Below are positions 1 through 8,216 of a DNA stretch of 64,000 bases, one piece after another (positions within the stretch are counted from its first letter, which is position 1; each line of letters starts with the position of its first letter). This stretch comes from JABCZS01 sp041660525. GTDB lineage: Bacteria; Pseudomonadota; Gammaproteobacteria; JABCZS01. Both the position numbers and the translations under genes were made by a program. The DNA is taken from assembly GCA_041660525.1 (NCBI GenBank), contig JBAZWD010000001.1:124001-188000 (forward strand), given 5' to 3'. The notes beneath the pieces are model-generated. The model made no database searches. It had not been told where the DNA came from and worked only from the letters and a program-made list of their open reading frames with translations.

Positions 1-558
1 GATATTCCTTATGCAGAATTAAAAGAAGCCGTTATCGATGAAATTATTAAACCTATTTTCCCGATCGAGTGGTTAAAAGATACCAAATATTATATTAATC
101 CCACCGGCCGTTTTGTGATCGGCGGCCCCATGGGCGATTGCGGTTTAACCGGACGTAAAATTATTGTCGATACTTATGGTGGTATGGCACGTCACGGTGG
201 TGGCTGTTTTTCAGGAAAGGATCCCACAAAAGTGGATCGTTCTGCCGCTTATGCAGCACGTTATGTAGCAAAAAATATCGTCGCTTCAAAACTTGCTAAA
301 CGTTGTGAAATTCAAGTTGCTTATGCCATTGGTATTGCAAAACCCGTTTCGATTACCGTTAATACTTTTGGCACCGGTGTTATGCCCGATGCTGAATTAA
401 CAAAATTAGTGCTAGAACATTTTGATTTAACGCCCAAAGGCATTATTGAAACGCTCGATTTATTACGTCCCATCTATAAAAAAACAGCAACTTACGGCCA
501 TTTTGGTCGCCATGATCCTGATTTTACGTGGGAACGCACAGACAAGGTTTTGGGATAA
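1..558 (+). CDS. metK: S-adenosylmethionine synthetase (3' part)
   Basis: Makes SAM from methionine and ATP in the cytosol. The reading frame is open from base 1, so the 5' end lies outside the window and about 185 C-terminal residues are present. Visible family motifs are GGPMGDCGLTGRKIIVDTYG, the Gly-rich GGGCFSGKDPTKVDRSAAY segment (KDPTKVDRS binds substrate and K+), and the C-terminal TYGHFGR. The stop codon shares one base with the bioA start (TAATG), so the two are translationally coupled. BioA uses SAM as its amino donor, which gives the pairing a metabolic logic. Confidence 0.96.
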   Translation, partial: DIPYAELKEAVIDEIIKPIFPIEWLKDTKYYINPTGRFVIGGPMGDCGLTGRKIIVDTYGGMARHGGGCFSGKDPTKVDRSAAYAARYVAKNIVASKLAKRCEIQVAYAIGIAKPVSITVNTFGTGVMPDAELTKLVLEHFDLTPKGIIETLDLLRPIYKKTATYGHFGRHDPDFTWERTDKVLG

Positions 559-1823
559 TGTTAGCCCAACGCGATCTGAATGTGTTATGGCATCCGTGCA
601 CACAAATGAAAGATCACGAATCTCTGCCTTTAATTCCCATTAAAAATGGTAAAGGCGTTTGGTTATATGATTACGAAGGTAAACGCTATTTAGATGCCAT
701 CAGTTCTTGGTGGGTAAATTTATTTGGTCATGCCAATCCTAAAATTAATAATGCAATTAAAAAACAATTGGATCAACTCGAGCATGTGATTTTTGCTGGA
801 TTTTCGCATCAAGGTGCCATTGAACTTGCTGAACGTTTAACCAAACTTACAAAACTTGATCGCTGTTTTTATGCTGACAATGGTTCCAGCGCCGTTGAAG
901 TCGCTTTGAAAATGAGTTTTCAATATTGGCAAAATTTGGGCCAGAATAAAAAAATAAAATTTGCACATTTAGAAAATGGTTATCACGGCGAAACCTTAGG
1001 CGCGCTCGCTGTAGGTGATTTAGGTTTATATAAAGAAATCTTTGCACCTTTATTGCCGCAAACAATAGCTATTCCCGTGCCGGACTGTGAAGAATCACTT
1101 GCACGTGCTGAAAAACTTCTCGCACAACATCAACATGAAATTTGTGCATTAATCGTAGAGCCATTGGTGCAGTGCGCAGGACAGATGCGCATTTACTCGC
1201 CACATTATTTAAAATTATTACGCCAAGCTTGCGAACGTTACAACATTCACTTTATTGCTGATGAAATTGCCGTCGGTTTTGGGCGCACTGGGAAAATGTT
1301 TGCCTGCGAACATGCTGATATTCTTCCTGATTTTATGTGTTTATCAAAAGGTTTAACTGGCGGTTATTTGCCTTTATCGTGCGTACTCACTAAAGAGTCT
1401 ATTTACCAAAATTTTTATGATACCTATGAATCCGGGAAAGGCTTTTTGCATTCTCACAGTTACACAGGAAATCCATTAGCCATAAGTGCAGCGCTCGCTA
1501 CTTTAGATATTTTTGAAAATGAAAATATTTTAGAAAAAAATAAATTACTTAGCCAGCATCTCGCGCTTTGTTTGGAAAACTTACAAGAAGATTCGGATGT
1601 CTACAATATTCGACAATTAGGTCTCATCGCAGCATTTGATATGATCGATAACCAAAATCGACGCGGCTTAAAAGTATATCAGTATGCTTTGGCACATGAA
1701 ATGCTGATTCGCCCCATTGGACACACCGTTTATTTTATGCCACCCTATGTCATTACACCCGATGAAATAAACCAGATGATCACCGTTGCGCACCAAGGTG
1801 TAAAAAAGGCAATGTGCATTTAA
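558..1823 (+). CDS. bioA: Adenosylmethionine-8-amino-7-oxononanoate aminotransferase
   Basis: PLP-dependent class III aminotransferase of biotin synthesis: converts KAPA to DAPA with SAM as amino donor. It is 421 aa, near the usual length. Seen: WHPCTQMKDH near the N-terminus (typical of BioA), the SSWWVNLFGHA substrate motif, YADNGSSAVEVALKM for cofactor phosphate contact, DEIAVGFGRTGKMFACEH (PLP-binding Asp) and LSKGLTGGYLPLS with the Schiff-base lysine. The ATG at 558 overlaps the metK stop; an in-frame GTG 30 bases upstream lies inside metK and was not chosen. No other biotin genes are in the window. Confidence 0.95.
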   Translation: MLAQRDLNVLWHPCTQMKDHESLPLIPIKNGKGVWLYDYEGKRYLDAISSWWVNLFGHANPKINNAIKKQLDQLEHVIFAGFSHQGAIELAERLTKLTKLDRCFYADNGSSAVEVALKMSFQYWQNLGQNKKIKFAHLENGYHGETLGALAVGDLGLYKEIFAPLLPQTIAIPVPDCEESLARAEKLLAQHQHEICALIVEPLVQCAGQMRIYSPHYLKLLRQACERYNIHFIADEIAVGFGRTGKMFACEHADILPDFMCLSKGLTGGYLPLSCVLTKESIYQNFYDTYESGKGFLHSHSYTGNPLAISAALATLDIFENENILEKNKLLSQHLALCLENLQEDSDVYNIRQLGLIAAFDMIDNQNRRGLKVYQYALAHEMLIRPIGHTVYFMPPYVITPDEINQMITVAHQGVKKAMCI

Positions 1824-1845
1824 GAACAAACAAGGATGTTTGATC

Positions 1846-3135
1846 ATGTACGCTCGTATTTTATTGTGGTCTTGTTGCTTTATCACGACCCAAAGTTTTG
1901 CAGCCGGATTTTATAACGACTCACAAAGCGTCTCCGCTATGGGCAATGCGTTCGCTGGCGCAGGCGCTGCAGGTGATGATGCTAGCATGATGTTTTATAA
2001 TCCTGCTACCTTAACATTAATAGAAGATGCACAAATAGTACTTGCAGCCAGTTACGCTATTCCTGATAGTACGCTCACGGTTACGAGTGCCGAAGATTCT
2101 TTTGGTCATCCTATACCAAATGCTGCAGGGCAAGAATATTCTGCGGTACCTGAACAAGTCATTCCCGCTTTTTATGCTGCTGTGCCGCTTAATGAACAAT
2201 TTGTTTTGGGCGCCAATATCACTTCACCTTATTTTGCCCAAACAGAATACCCCCATGATTCTGTTGTGAATAACACCGCTATTCAAAATCAATTTATTAC
2301 TTACACCGGTAATTTAAGTTTGGCGATGCAAGCGACAAAAAAACTGACTTTAGCTGCAGGCGCTAATTTACAATATTTTTCTGCCAAAATAAATGCCAAT
2401 ATTTTCAGGGAAAATGGAAATAACGTTTTTTTTAATGAATACGAAGGTCATGATTTAGCTTTTTATCCTAACTTCGGCCTTTTATATGAATTTACGGAAA
2501 ACACACGGCTGGGTTTAAATTATCGTATGCAAGTCAAGCAAACCACGAGCGGTGATTTTAGTATAAGTGGAGCAGGCGATCATAGCGTGCCTGCAACTTC
2601 TACAATCTATTTTCCAGATATGGTATCGCTTAATTTATTTCACATGTTAAATGAAAGAATTGAATTGCTCGCCGATGTTACGTTTACACACTGGGATTTA
2701 CTGCAAAATATTACTGTCACGACCAATGAAGCGCCAACAGATGATGCAAGCAATACACCTATTAATGCTGAAGTTGCTTTTATCAATACGTGGCGGGTAG
2801 GTCTAGGTGCCAATTATTATTTAACGCCTGAAATAAAATTACGCAGCGGCGCTGCCTTTGATCAAAGTCCTGTGCAGGATGAAACGCGCACATTACAAGG
2901 TCCTGACTCTAATCGCGTTGAAGTTGCGCTTGGCATGATGTATAAACCCAAAGCGTGGGAAAAAACCCATTTGGATTTTGCGTATATGCATACATTTTTT
3001 GCAGATGGAACTGTTAATCAAGTAAATCCACTTTATGCTTTATTTCCAGATTCAGAATTCAATGGCATTACGGCTTCAGGTTATTATAATACGTCTGCTG
3101 ATTTTCTGGGTGTTCAACTGGTTCGTATCATTTAA
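1846..3135 (+). CDS. FadL/TodX-family outer-membrane transport protein
   Basis: Predicted outer-membrane beta-barrel for uptake of hydrophobic compounds such as long-chain fatty acids. It is 429 aa, starting with a hydrophobic signal peptide that ends near SFAAGF. The FadL hatch-like N-terminus is clear: YNDSQSVSAMGNAFAGAGA then DDASMMFYNPATLTLI. The C-terminus is a run of alternating beta-strand sequence. The ATG at 1846 is preceded by AAGGA at good spacing; a TTG six bases upstream is less likely. It lies 22 bases after bioA and 15 bases before bufA, so it may be cotranscribed with the bufferin genes. The substrate cannot be told from sequence. Confidence 0.88.
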   Translation: MYARILLWSCCFITTQSFAAGFYNDSQSVSAMGNAFAGAGAAGDDASMMFYNPATLTLIEDAQIVLAASYAIPDSTLTVTSAEDSFGHPIPNAAGQEYSAVPEQVIPAFYAAVPLNEQFVLGANITSPYFAQTEYPHDSVVNNTAIQNQFITYTGNLSLAMQATKKLTLAAGANLQYFSAKINANIFRENGNNVFFNEYEGHDLAFYPNFGLLYEFTENTRLGLNYRMQVKQTTSGDFSISGAGDHSVPATSTIYFPDMVSLNLFHMLNERIELLADVTFTHWDLLQNITVTTNEAPTDDASNTPINAEVAFINTWRVGLGANYYLTPEIKLRSGAAFDQSPVQDETRTLQGPDSNRVEVALGMMYKPKAWEKTHLDFAYMHTFFADGTVNQVNPLYALFPDSEFNGITASGYYNTSADFLGVQLVRII

Positions 3136-3150
3136 AAAGGAGAAGTGTTT

Positions 3151-3450
3151 ATGAAAAAATTAAATTTATTAGCTGCCATGACTGCTGCCATCGCATTAAA
3201 TTCTGGCGTAGGATTTGCTGCCGATGAAATGGAAAAATGCGAAGTCATCGATAAAAATGGAAAAAATATCATTAAAGCCAATCAAACTGATTGCGCGGTG
3301 AAAGGTATACATTCTTGTGCTGGACAAAATAAGGCTGGTGAAACAGGGGCTTTTATTGAAGTACCTAAAGGCCAATGCGCAAAAATTAATGCAGGAGATC
3401 TTTCCGGTGTTTCAGCAGATATAAAATCTAAAATTGATGTTGTTTCTTAA
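3151..3450 (+). CDS. bufA: Bufferin-type (DUF2282/BufA1-like) periplasmic peptide precursor
   Basis: Small 99-aa secreted protein with a signal peptide (Lys-rich start, hydrophobic core, cleavage near GFAADE). The mature part has four cysteines in the BufA1/DUF2282 pattern: EKCEV, TDCAV, HSCAGQNKAGE and VPKGQCAKI. Bufferins are ribosomally made peptides that bind metals such as copper after their cysteines are modified by the MNIO enzyme BufB (DUF692) with partner BufC. ATG 3151 follows AAGGAG at 3137-3142. The 3' end overlaps bufC, where bufB would normally sit. No DUF692 gene is visible in this window. The family call is by motif recognition. Confidence 0.85.
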   Translation: MKKLNLLAAMTAAIALNSGVGFAADEMEKCEVIDKNGKNIIKANQTDCAVKGIHSCAGQNKAGETGAFIEVPKGQCAKINAGDLSGVSADIKSKIDVVS

Positions 3451-4147
3451 GCAAACTCAGAATAAATTTTATCAGGCTGTTTTTGATAACAAAAGCAGCC
3501 TGGATTTTATTCACTCAAAAAATTCTACTGATCGCTTTGCTATTTACCGTCATAATATTTTTGAAAATTTACGCAAGCATTTAGCACATATTTTCCCCGG
3601 AATTTGGATACTATTAGGTGAAGCATGTGCAAACAGCGCCGCTTTAGCCTTTATAAAAAACCCAGAACATACAAAAGAAAAATTTCCTGATTTTTTAATG
3701 CAGCAATCTGAATTTGCACATTTGCCTTATTTAAAAGATTATGCGCAATATGAACTGCGTGTTCATGGCGCTTACAAAGCCCTACAAATTCCAGGAACCA
3801 CATATTCAAACCTAGAAAATATTTCTGAAGACAAACTTGAAAAAATCCGTTTTAAATTTTTACCTTCGGTATTTTTATATGCTTCGCAATTCCCCATTGA
3901 TCAAATTAAATATATTATTGATAATCCTGATGCATCTGCTATTAATTTAGAGCAAGATCCTAAAATTGCAGTAATTGCAAAACTTAACCATCAAGTCTTC
4001 ACGTTTTTTGTTGAACCTGACATGGGCTTATTTTTAAATGCTTTATACCAAGGACTAACATTAGCGCAAGCAGCACAGCACATCGATAATTTAACGCACG
4101 CTTTATATTTTTTAATTAAACATAAACTTATTCAGGAGATCATATGA
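3437..4147 (+). CDS. bufC: BufC/HvfC-like DUF2063 protein (bufferin maturation partner)
   Basis: 236 aa. The N-terminal half has the DUF2063 (NGO1945/HvfC) signature RFAIYRHNIFENL, then AHIFPGIWILLGEACANSAA and FPDFLMQQSEFAHLPYLKDYAQYELRVHGAY. Known members partner a DUF692 oxygenase and present the precursor peptide to it. The start is ATG 3437, overlapping the last 14 bases of bufA with no clear ribosome-binding site, so translation is probably coupled. The N-terminal domain looks complete. The gene directly abuts bufA and the expected oxygenase gene is absent, so its partner enzyme must be encoded elsewhere or lost. Confidence 0.82.
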   Translation: MLFLKQTQNKFYQAVFDNKSSLDFIHSKNSTDRFAIYRHNIFENLRKHLAHIFPGIWILLGEACANSAALAFIKNPEHTKEKFPDFLMQQSEFAHLPYLKDYAQYELRVHGAYKALQIPGTTYSNLENISEDKLEKIRFKFLPSVFLYASQFPIDQIKYIIDNPDASAINLEQDPKIAVIAKLNHQVFTFFVEPDMGLFLNALYQGLTLAQAAQHIDNLTHALYFLIKHKLIQEII

Positions 4148-4575
4148 GCACATGGGCAAACATCTATTTTAAAACCACCGATAAACTAGAAAGACTCGGC
4201 ATGCCCGTATTGATTTTTATAATACGTTATGTGATAGCAAAAATTTTCTTTTTATCCGGACTCACGAAAATCAGCAACTGGCCTGGAACCGTCGCACTTT
4301 TTACACAAGATTATAAAGTCCCATTATTATCGCCAGAAATCGCAGCTTATCTAGCCGCCAGCGCAGAACTCATCTGCCCGATTTTACTCATTCTCGGCTT
4401 AGGCACACGTTTTGCTGCATTGGCTTTACTCATCATGACTGCCGTTATTCAATACACTTATCCCGGTTATATCGAACATACGTTTTGGGCTTTATTATTG
4501 ATTACGATTATATTTTATGGTGCAGGAAAATTTTCTTTGGATTATCATATTAAAAAGAAATACTATACAAAATAA
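4144..4575 (+). CDS. bufD: DoxX-family inner-membrane protein of the bufferin operon
   Basis: 143 aa with about four hydrophobic helices: IFIIRYVIAKIFFLSGLTKI, a second around AAYLAASAELICPILLILG, then ALALLIMTAVIQY and TFWALLLITIIFYGAG. The RYVIAKIFFLSGLTKISNW start and the SAELICPILLILGLGTR segment are typical of DoxX proteins that sit last in bufferin and MNIO operons. It overlaps bufC by four bases (ATGA). Its exact role is unknown; a redox or membrane-anchoring role in peptide maturation is usually proposed. It could also be a general DoxX protein, but the operon position favours BufD. Confidence 0.82.
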   Translation: MSTWANIYFKTTDKLERLGMPVLIFIIRYVIAKIFFLSGLTKISNWPGTVALFTQDYKVPLLSPEIAAYLAASAELICPILLILGLGTRFAALALLIMTAVIQYTYPGYIEHTFWALLLITIIFYGAGKFSLDYHIKKKYYTK

Positions 4576-4589
4576 AATCTTACTTGTAA

Positions 4590-4737
4590 CATATTGAATA
4601 TCAATAGCTTTTTTGTGGTGTTGTCGCTATGCAGTCGCTTGGATTTTGCATATTTTGTATATCAATGAATACCTTTTATTATTCAACCTATTGAATAATA
4701 ATGATTTTTTTCTAATGCTGTCGTCATGTAGTCGCTT
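4590..4737 (+). repeat. Degenerate ~51-bp direct repeat pair
   Basis: Two 51-base units at 4590-4640 and 4687-4737, offset by 97 bases, agree at about 38 positions by hand alignment. Each has a TATTGAATA-like AT block, a run of six or more T, then TG(T/C)TGTCG..ATG.AGTCGCTT. They fill most of the gap before the ATP-binding regulator at 4768. They could be binding sites for that protein or a decayed repeat family. Confidence 0.55.
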
Positions 4738-4767
4738 TTACACTTTAAATTTATAAAAGGATTAGCT

Positions 4768-6486
4768 TTGTTAATCAAATTAGAACAACTCCTTGAAGGC
4801 ATTGAAAACTCAAGCCTTCATGAAATTGCCTTTGAGAATCTTGAACTTAAATCTCAATGGGAACAAAAGCATGGAAAATCTATATCTGCGTTTGCTAACA
4901 ATATAGAAAGAAAAATTGGCTTTATTGTCATCGGAGTCGACGATGAGGGAAATCTAACTAAAAAAAAGCCTAATTTTTTAAAAGACACAGAACATGAGAT
5001 TGCTAATCACATAAACCAATATTTATCACCGCCGTCTTCCGTGCAAAATATTCAAAGTAAAGAATTTGAAAATTCAGCTTATATTATCATAACCATTAAA
5101 AATCCTGGCGATGTTACTGAGTGGAATGGAAAAGCCTATAAGAGGATAGGAGCCCATTCAATTGAAATGACATCCCATGAAAAATTAGCTCTTTCTCTAA
5201 AACTTCCAGGTCAAGATTTTTCAAAAAATGATTGGGAAGGAACAGTTACTAATACGCTGGTTTTGGAATTTGCGACTAAATTAGTAGAAAGAGATTACTC
5301 AACACTACCGAAAGATTTATCAAAAATATCGGTTGATGAAATTTTGAAAAAAATTGACTGCAGAAATAAAATAGCTGCAAAAATTTTATTTGGAGACACG
5401 CCTGTGCGCATCGCATATTTTGACAATAATGGAGATATAATTAACCAAATTTCAAAAAATGGTGCATTTTATTTATTATCTGATTCTTTTGTTGAAGAAA
5501 TACAAACATGGACAAAAAGTAAAGGCACTCTTTTAGAAAAACATTCAATATCGGTAATACAGGAGTTACCATACCCACCCAAAGCTTTACGTGAATGCTT
5601 AGCTAATGCAGTCTCACATGCTTTATACGAGCGCCACTTAGGTGACCTAGTCGTGGAATTACATCCGAGTAGAATTGTTATAAAAAATAACTGCTCTTTA
5701 GATATGGAAGGATTTTCCAAAGAATGGTTTTCTAAAAGAAACTGCTCTAAAAATAAATTTCTCATGCAACTCTTACGCGAAGCTGGATTTACAGATGAAT
5801 TAGGGACTGGAAAAATGCGTTTATATTCCCAAATGCTGGAAGCAGGGAAACAAGAGCCACTGATCGAGTTTTATGAAAGAGGTAATTTCGGATGCTGGGC
5901 AATTTCCTTATATAATGAACTAAACAATGAATGCTATTTAAAATTATTTCTTAGATTTAAAGAAATATTTAAAACAATTGATGAAGCAAGGCTTGCCATA
6001 GCCCTTATTCTCTGGAGAAACAATACTTGGCCAGAAATATTGGAGAAATTAGACTTATACTATCAAAAGCTAGCTCTTGAAATTGTCGAAAGCTCTTATT
6101 CTCCTATCATTGTTGTCGATAATACAATTCTTCTTAAAAGATGGGCGACAGTAGCTCTTGAAGGACAATATAGTCGCGCATTCACTTCTCACGAAGAAGA
6201 GCAAATTAGAAAAATTATTGAAACACTCGCGTTTAGTGAAGCAAGAGAAGGCAAGTTTACTGCAACAGAAGCCAGAGCTCATATTGGCCTATCAAAAACA
6301 CCTTCTGAAAACACTCAACTTTCAAATCTTTTTCGCCGCTGGAAGAAAGATAATATATTAACTCAAGGGAAAAAACGTGGAGAATGGATCTATATGAAAA
6401 AACCCATAAATAAATTTAATATTATTTTTCCTAAAGATTTCAAATTTGATCCACGTTTTTTCAAGCTAGAATACGAAACATTTTAA
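4768..6486 (+). CDS. AlbA_2/Schlafen-type putative DNA-binding protein with HATPase_c_4 domain
   Basis: 572 aa. The N-terminal ~150 residues look like the AlbA_2 (Schlafen) domain: ENLELKSQWEQ, GFIVIGVDDEGNL, IIITIKNPGD then KAYKRIGAHSIEM. Around residue 274 comes a GHKL-type ATP-binding segment, RECLANAVSHALYE, followed near 343 by DELGTGKMRL (compare ELGTG in the family). The C-terminal ~80 residues resemble a winged helix (EEEQIRKIIETLAFS, TATEARAHIGLS, LFRRWKKDNIL). The family includes putative transcriptional regulators and some phage-defence components. The start is TTG 4768, seven bases after AAAAGG. It is flanked by housekeeping genes and has no partner gene. Confidence 0.78.
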   Translation: MLIKLEQLLEGIENSSLHEIAFENLELKSQWEQKHGKSISAFANNIERKIGFIVIGVDDEGNLTKKKPNFLKDTEHEIANHINQYLSPPSSVQNIQSKEFENSAYIIITIKNPGDVTEWNGKAYKRIGAHSIEMTSHEKLALSLKLPGQDFSKNDWEGTVTNTLVLEFATKLVERDYSTLPKDLSKISVDEILKKIDCRNKIAAKILFGDTPVRIAYFDNNGDIINQISKNGAFYLLSDSFVEEIQTWTKSKGTLLEKHSISVIQELPYPPKALRECLANAVSHALYERHLGDLVVELHPSRIVIKNNCSLDMEGFSKEWFSKRNCSKNKFLMQLLREAGFTDELGTGKMRLYSQMLEAGKQEPLIEFYERGNFGCWAISLYNELNNECYLKLFLRFKEIFKTIDEARLAIALILWRNNTWPEILEKLDLYYQKLALEIVESSYSPIIVVDNTILLKRWATVALEGQYSRAFTSHEEEQIRKIIETLAFSEAREGKFTATEARAHIGLSKTPSENTQLSNLFRRWKKDNILTQGKKRGEWIYMKKPINKFNIIFPKDFKFDPRFFKLEYETF

Positions 6487-6507
6487 AAAGCAAGAAAATA
6501 ATATATT

Positions 6508-7227
6508 ATGCAAATCCCAAGAATTTATCAGAACACGCCTATCGAAAATCAAGTGCAATTATCACCTGAAGCGATGCGTCATGTTGTGAATGTGTTGCGA
6601 CTACAAACTGGCGCGCCGGTTATTTTATTTAACGGTGATAATCATGAATATCACGGCGAATTAGAAATTCGCGATAAACGCACCGTGCTTGTGAATATTC
6701 ACAACAAACTATTTGTTAATCGCGAATCGCCTTTGCGCATTCATTTAGCACAGGGAATTGCCAGAGGCGAGAAAATGGATTTTATTATTCAAAAAGCCAT
6801 AGAGCTCGGGGTACATGAAATTACGCCTTTATTTACACAGCGCTGTAACGTGAAATTAGACCAAGAGCGTATGCCAAAAAGGCTTGCGCATTGGCAAGCT
6901 GTGGCCGTTAGCGCTGCGGAGCAATGTGGGCGCAATCAAATTACCCAGATCAATCCACCGCTGGAATTTGCACCTTTTGTTGAAAGTGAATTATTAGGTC
7001 AAAAATTTATCTTATCGCATCGCGCCCAGCAGGATTTGAAATCCATAGCCAATACAAAAGCTTGCACATTATTAGTGGGGCCAGAAGGTGGCTTTGAGCT
7101 TCACGAATTAAAAATGGCAGAAAATCATGATTTTATGCCCATAGTCTTAGGTCCTCGGATTTTACGTACAGAAACAGCCGCCTTAGTGGCCGTCAGCCTT
7201 CTGCAATCGCAGTTGGGTGATTTGTAA
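6508..7227 (+). CDS. rsmE: 16S rRNA (uracil1498-N3)-methyltransferase
   Basis: SPOUT-family enzyme that methylates U1498 of 16S rRNA with SAM. At 239 aa it is of normal length. Seen: an N-terminal PUA-like part (MRHVVNVLRLQTGAPVILFNG), then QGIARGEKMDFIIQKAIELG, FTQRCNV, AVSAAEQCGRNQ, and the C-terminal knot motifs LLVGPEGGFE and VLGPRILRTETAALVAVSLLQ. It lies 41 bases before gshB in the conserved rsmE-gshB-yqgE-ruvX order. Its stop codon lies within a strong hairpin at 7214-7251. Confidence 0.96.
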   Translation: MQIPRIYQNTPIENQVQLSPEAMRHVVNVLRLQTGAPVILFNGDNHEYHGELEIRDKRTVLVNIHNKLFVNRESPLRIHLAQGIARGEKMDFIIQKAIELGVHEITPLFTQRCNVKLDQERMPKRLAHWQAVAVSAAEQCGRNQITQINPPLEFAPFVESELLGQKFILSHRAQQDLKSIANTKACTLLVGPEGGFELHELKMAENHDFMPIVLGPRILRTETAALVAVSLLQSQLGDL

Positions 7228-7251
7228 CTCTATGTTACTATAAATCACCCA
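7214..7251 (+). promoter_or_regulatory. Stem-loop over the rsmE stop codon
   Basis: A perfect 10-base inverted repeat, TGGGTGATTT (7214-7223) with AAATCACCCA (7242-7251), encloses a second 5-base pair, GTAAC/GTTAC. No T-run follows, so it is not a standard intrinsic terminator. It spans the rsmE stop and the leader of gshB, so RNA processing, stability or attenuation is possible. Confidence 0.5.
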
Positions 7252-7268
7252 GATACGAGGTTTAAAAC

Positions 7269-8216
7269 ATGCCTATTAAACTCGGGGTCATTATGGACCC
7301 TATTGAAAATATTCATTTTGCAAAAGACAGTACCTTAGCCATGTTATTGGCCGCCTCCGCTCGCGGCTGGGAAATACATTACATGCAAATGTCGGATTTA
7401 TATGCCCTGGAAGGTCAAGTTTTTGCAAAGACCAATACGCTTAAAGTATTTAATGATCCCGCGCATTATTTCGAAAAATCCTCATCGCAAACGCTTAATT
7501 TAGCTAAATTAGATGTAATTTTAATGCGCGTTGACCCGCCTGTTGAGCAAATGTATTGGTACACCACGTTATTATTAGATCTTGTTGAAAAACAGGGCGT
7601 GCTTATTGTGAATAAACCCAGCAGCTTGCGCGATGTCAACGAAAAATTATTTATTAATTGGTTTGCAAAATATTGCCCGCCAACATTAGTTAGCGCCGAT
7701 GCAGATAATATTCTTGATTTTATTAATACGCATAAGCAAGTTATTTTAAAACCATTACACGGCATGGGTGGCACTTCTATTTTTAAAATCAATAAAGATG
7801 ATCCCAATACCCATGTCATCATTGAAACATTAACCGAATATGGAAAACGTTTTTGTTGCGTGCAACGTTTTATTCCTGAAATTACCCAAGGCGATAAACG
7901 TATTTTAATGATCAATGGTGAACCCATTTCTTACGCGTTGGCGCGCATTCCAAAAGCAGATGATTTTCGCGGAAATTTAGCTGCGGGCGCAAGCAATGAA
8001 GGACGTGAATTAACTGCGCGCGATCGTGAAATATGCGCAAACATTGGCCCAAAGCTTAAAGAAAAAGGCCTATTGTTTGTAGGTATTGATGTGATTGGTG
8101 ATTATTTAACAGAAATCAATGTCACGAGCCCAACCTGTATTCGCGAGCTTGATAAGTGGTATAAAATTTCTATTGCCGATCAGCTTTTAGATGCGATTGA
8201 GAGGATACGCGCATGA
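7269..8216 (+). CDS. gshB: Glutathione synthetase
   Basis: ATP-grasp ligase joining gamma-glutamylcysteine and glycine in the cytosol. It is 315 aa, as in the family. Seen: GVIMDPIENIHFAKDSTLAML at the N-terminus, LMRVDPPVEQMYWYTT, NKPSSLRDVNEKLF, the ATP-binding LKPLHGMGGTSIF, and the metal-binding C-terminal EINVTSPTCIREL. The last four bases overlap the yqgE start (ATGA), so the two are coupled. Confidence 0.97.
   Translation: MPIKLGVIMDPIENIHFAKDSTLAMLLAASARGWEIHYMQMSDLYALEGQVFAKTNTLKVFNDPAHYFEKSSSQTLNLAKLDVILMRVDPPVEQMYWYTTLLLDLVEKQGVLIVNKPSSLRDVNEKLFINWFAKYCPPTLVSADADNILDFINTHKQVILKPLHGMGGTSIFKINKDDPNTHVIIETLTEYGKRFCCVQRFIPEITQGDKRILMINGEPISYALARIPKADDFRGNLAAGASNEGRELTARDREICANIGPKLKEKGLLFVGIDVIGDYLTEINVTSPTCIRELDKWYKISIADQLLDAIERIRA

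Noticed and set aside
528..557. An upstream GTG start for bioA at 528
   Set aside because: It lies inside metK in another frame, and BioA homology starts near LNVLWHPCTQ, consistent with the ATG at 558.
7466..7927. A 153-codon open frame antisense to gshB
   Set aside because: It lies fully inside a highly conserved gene; length alone is due to codon bias.
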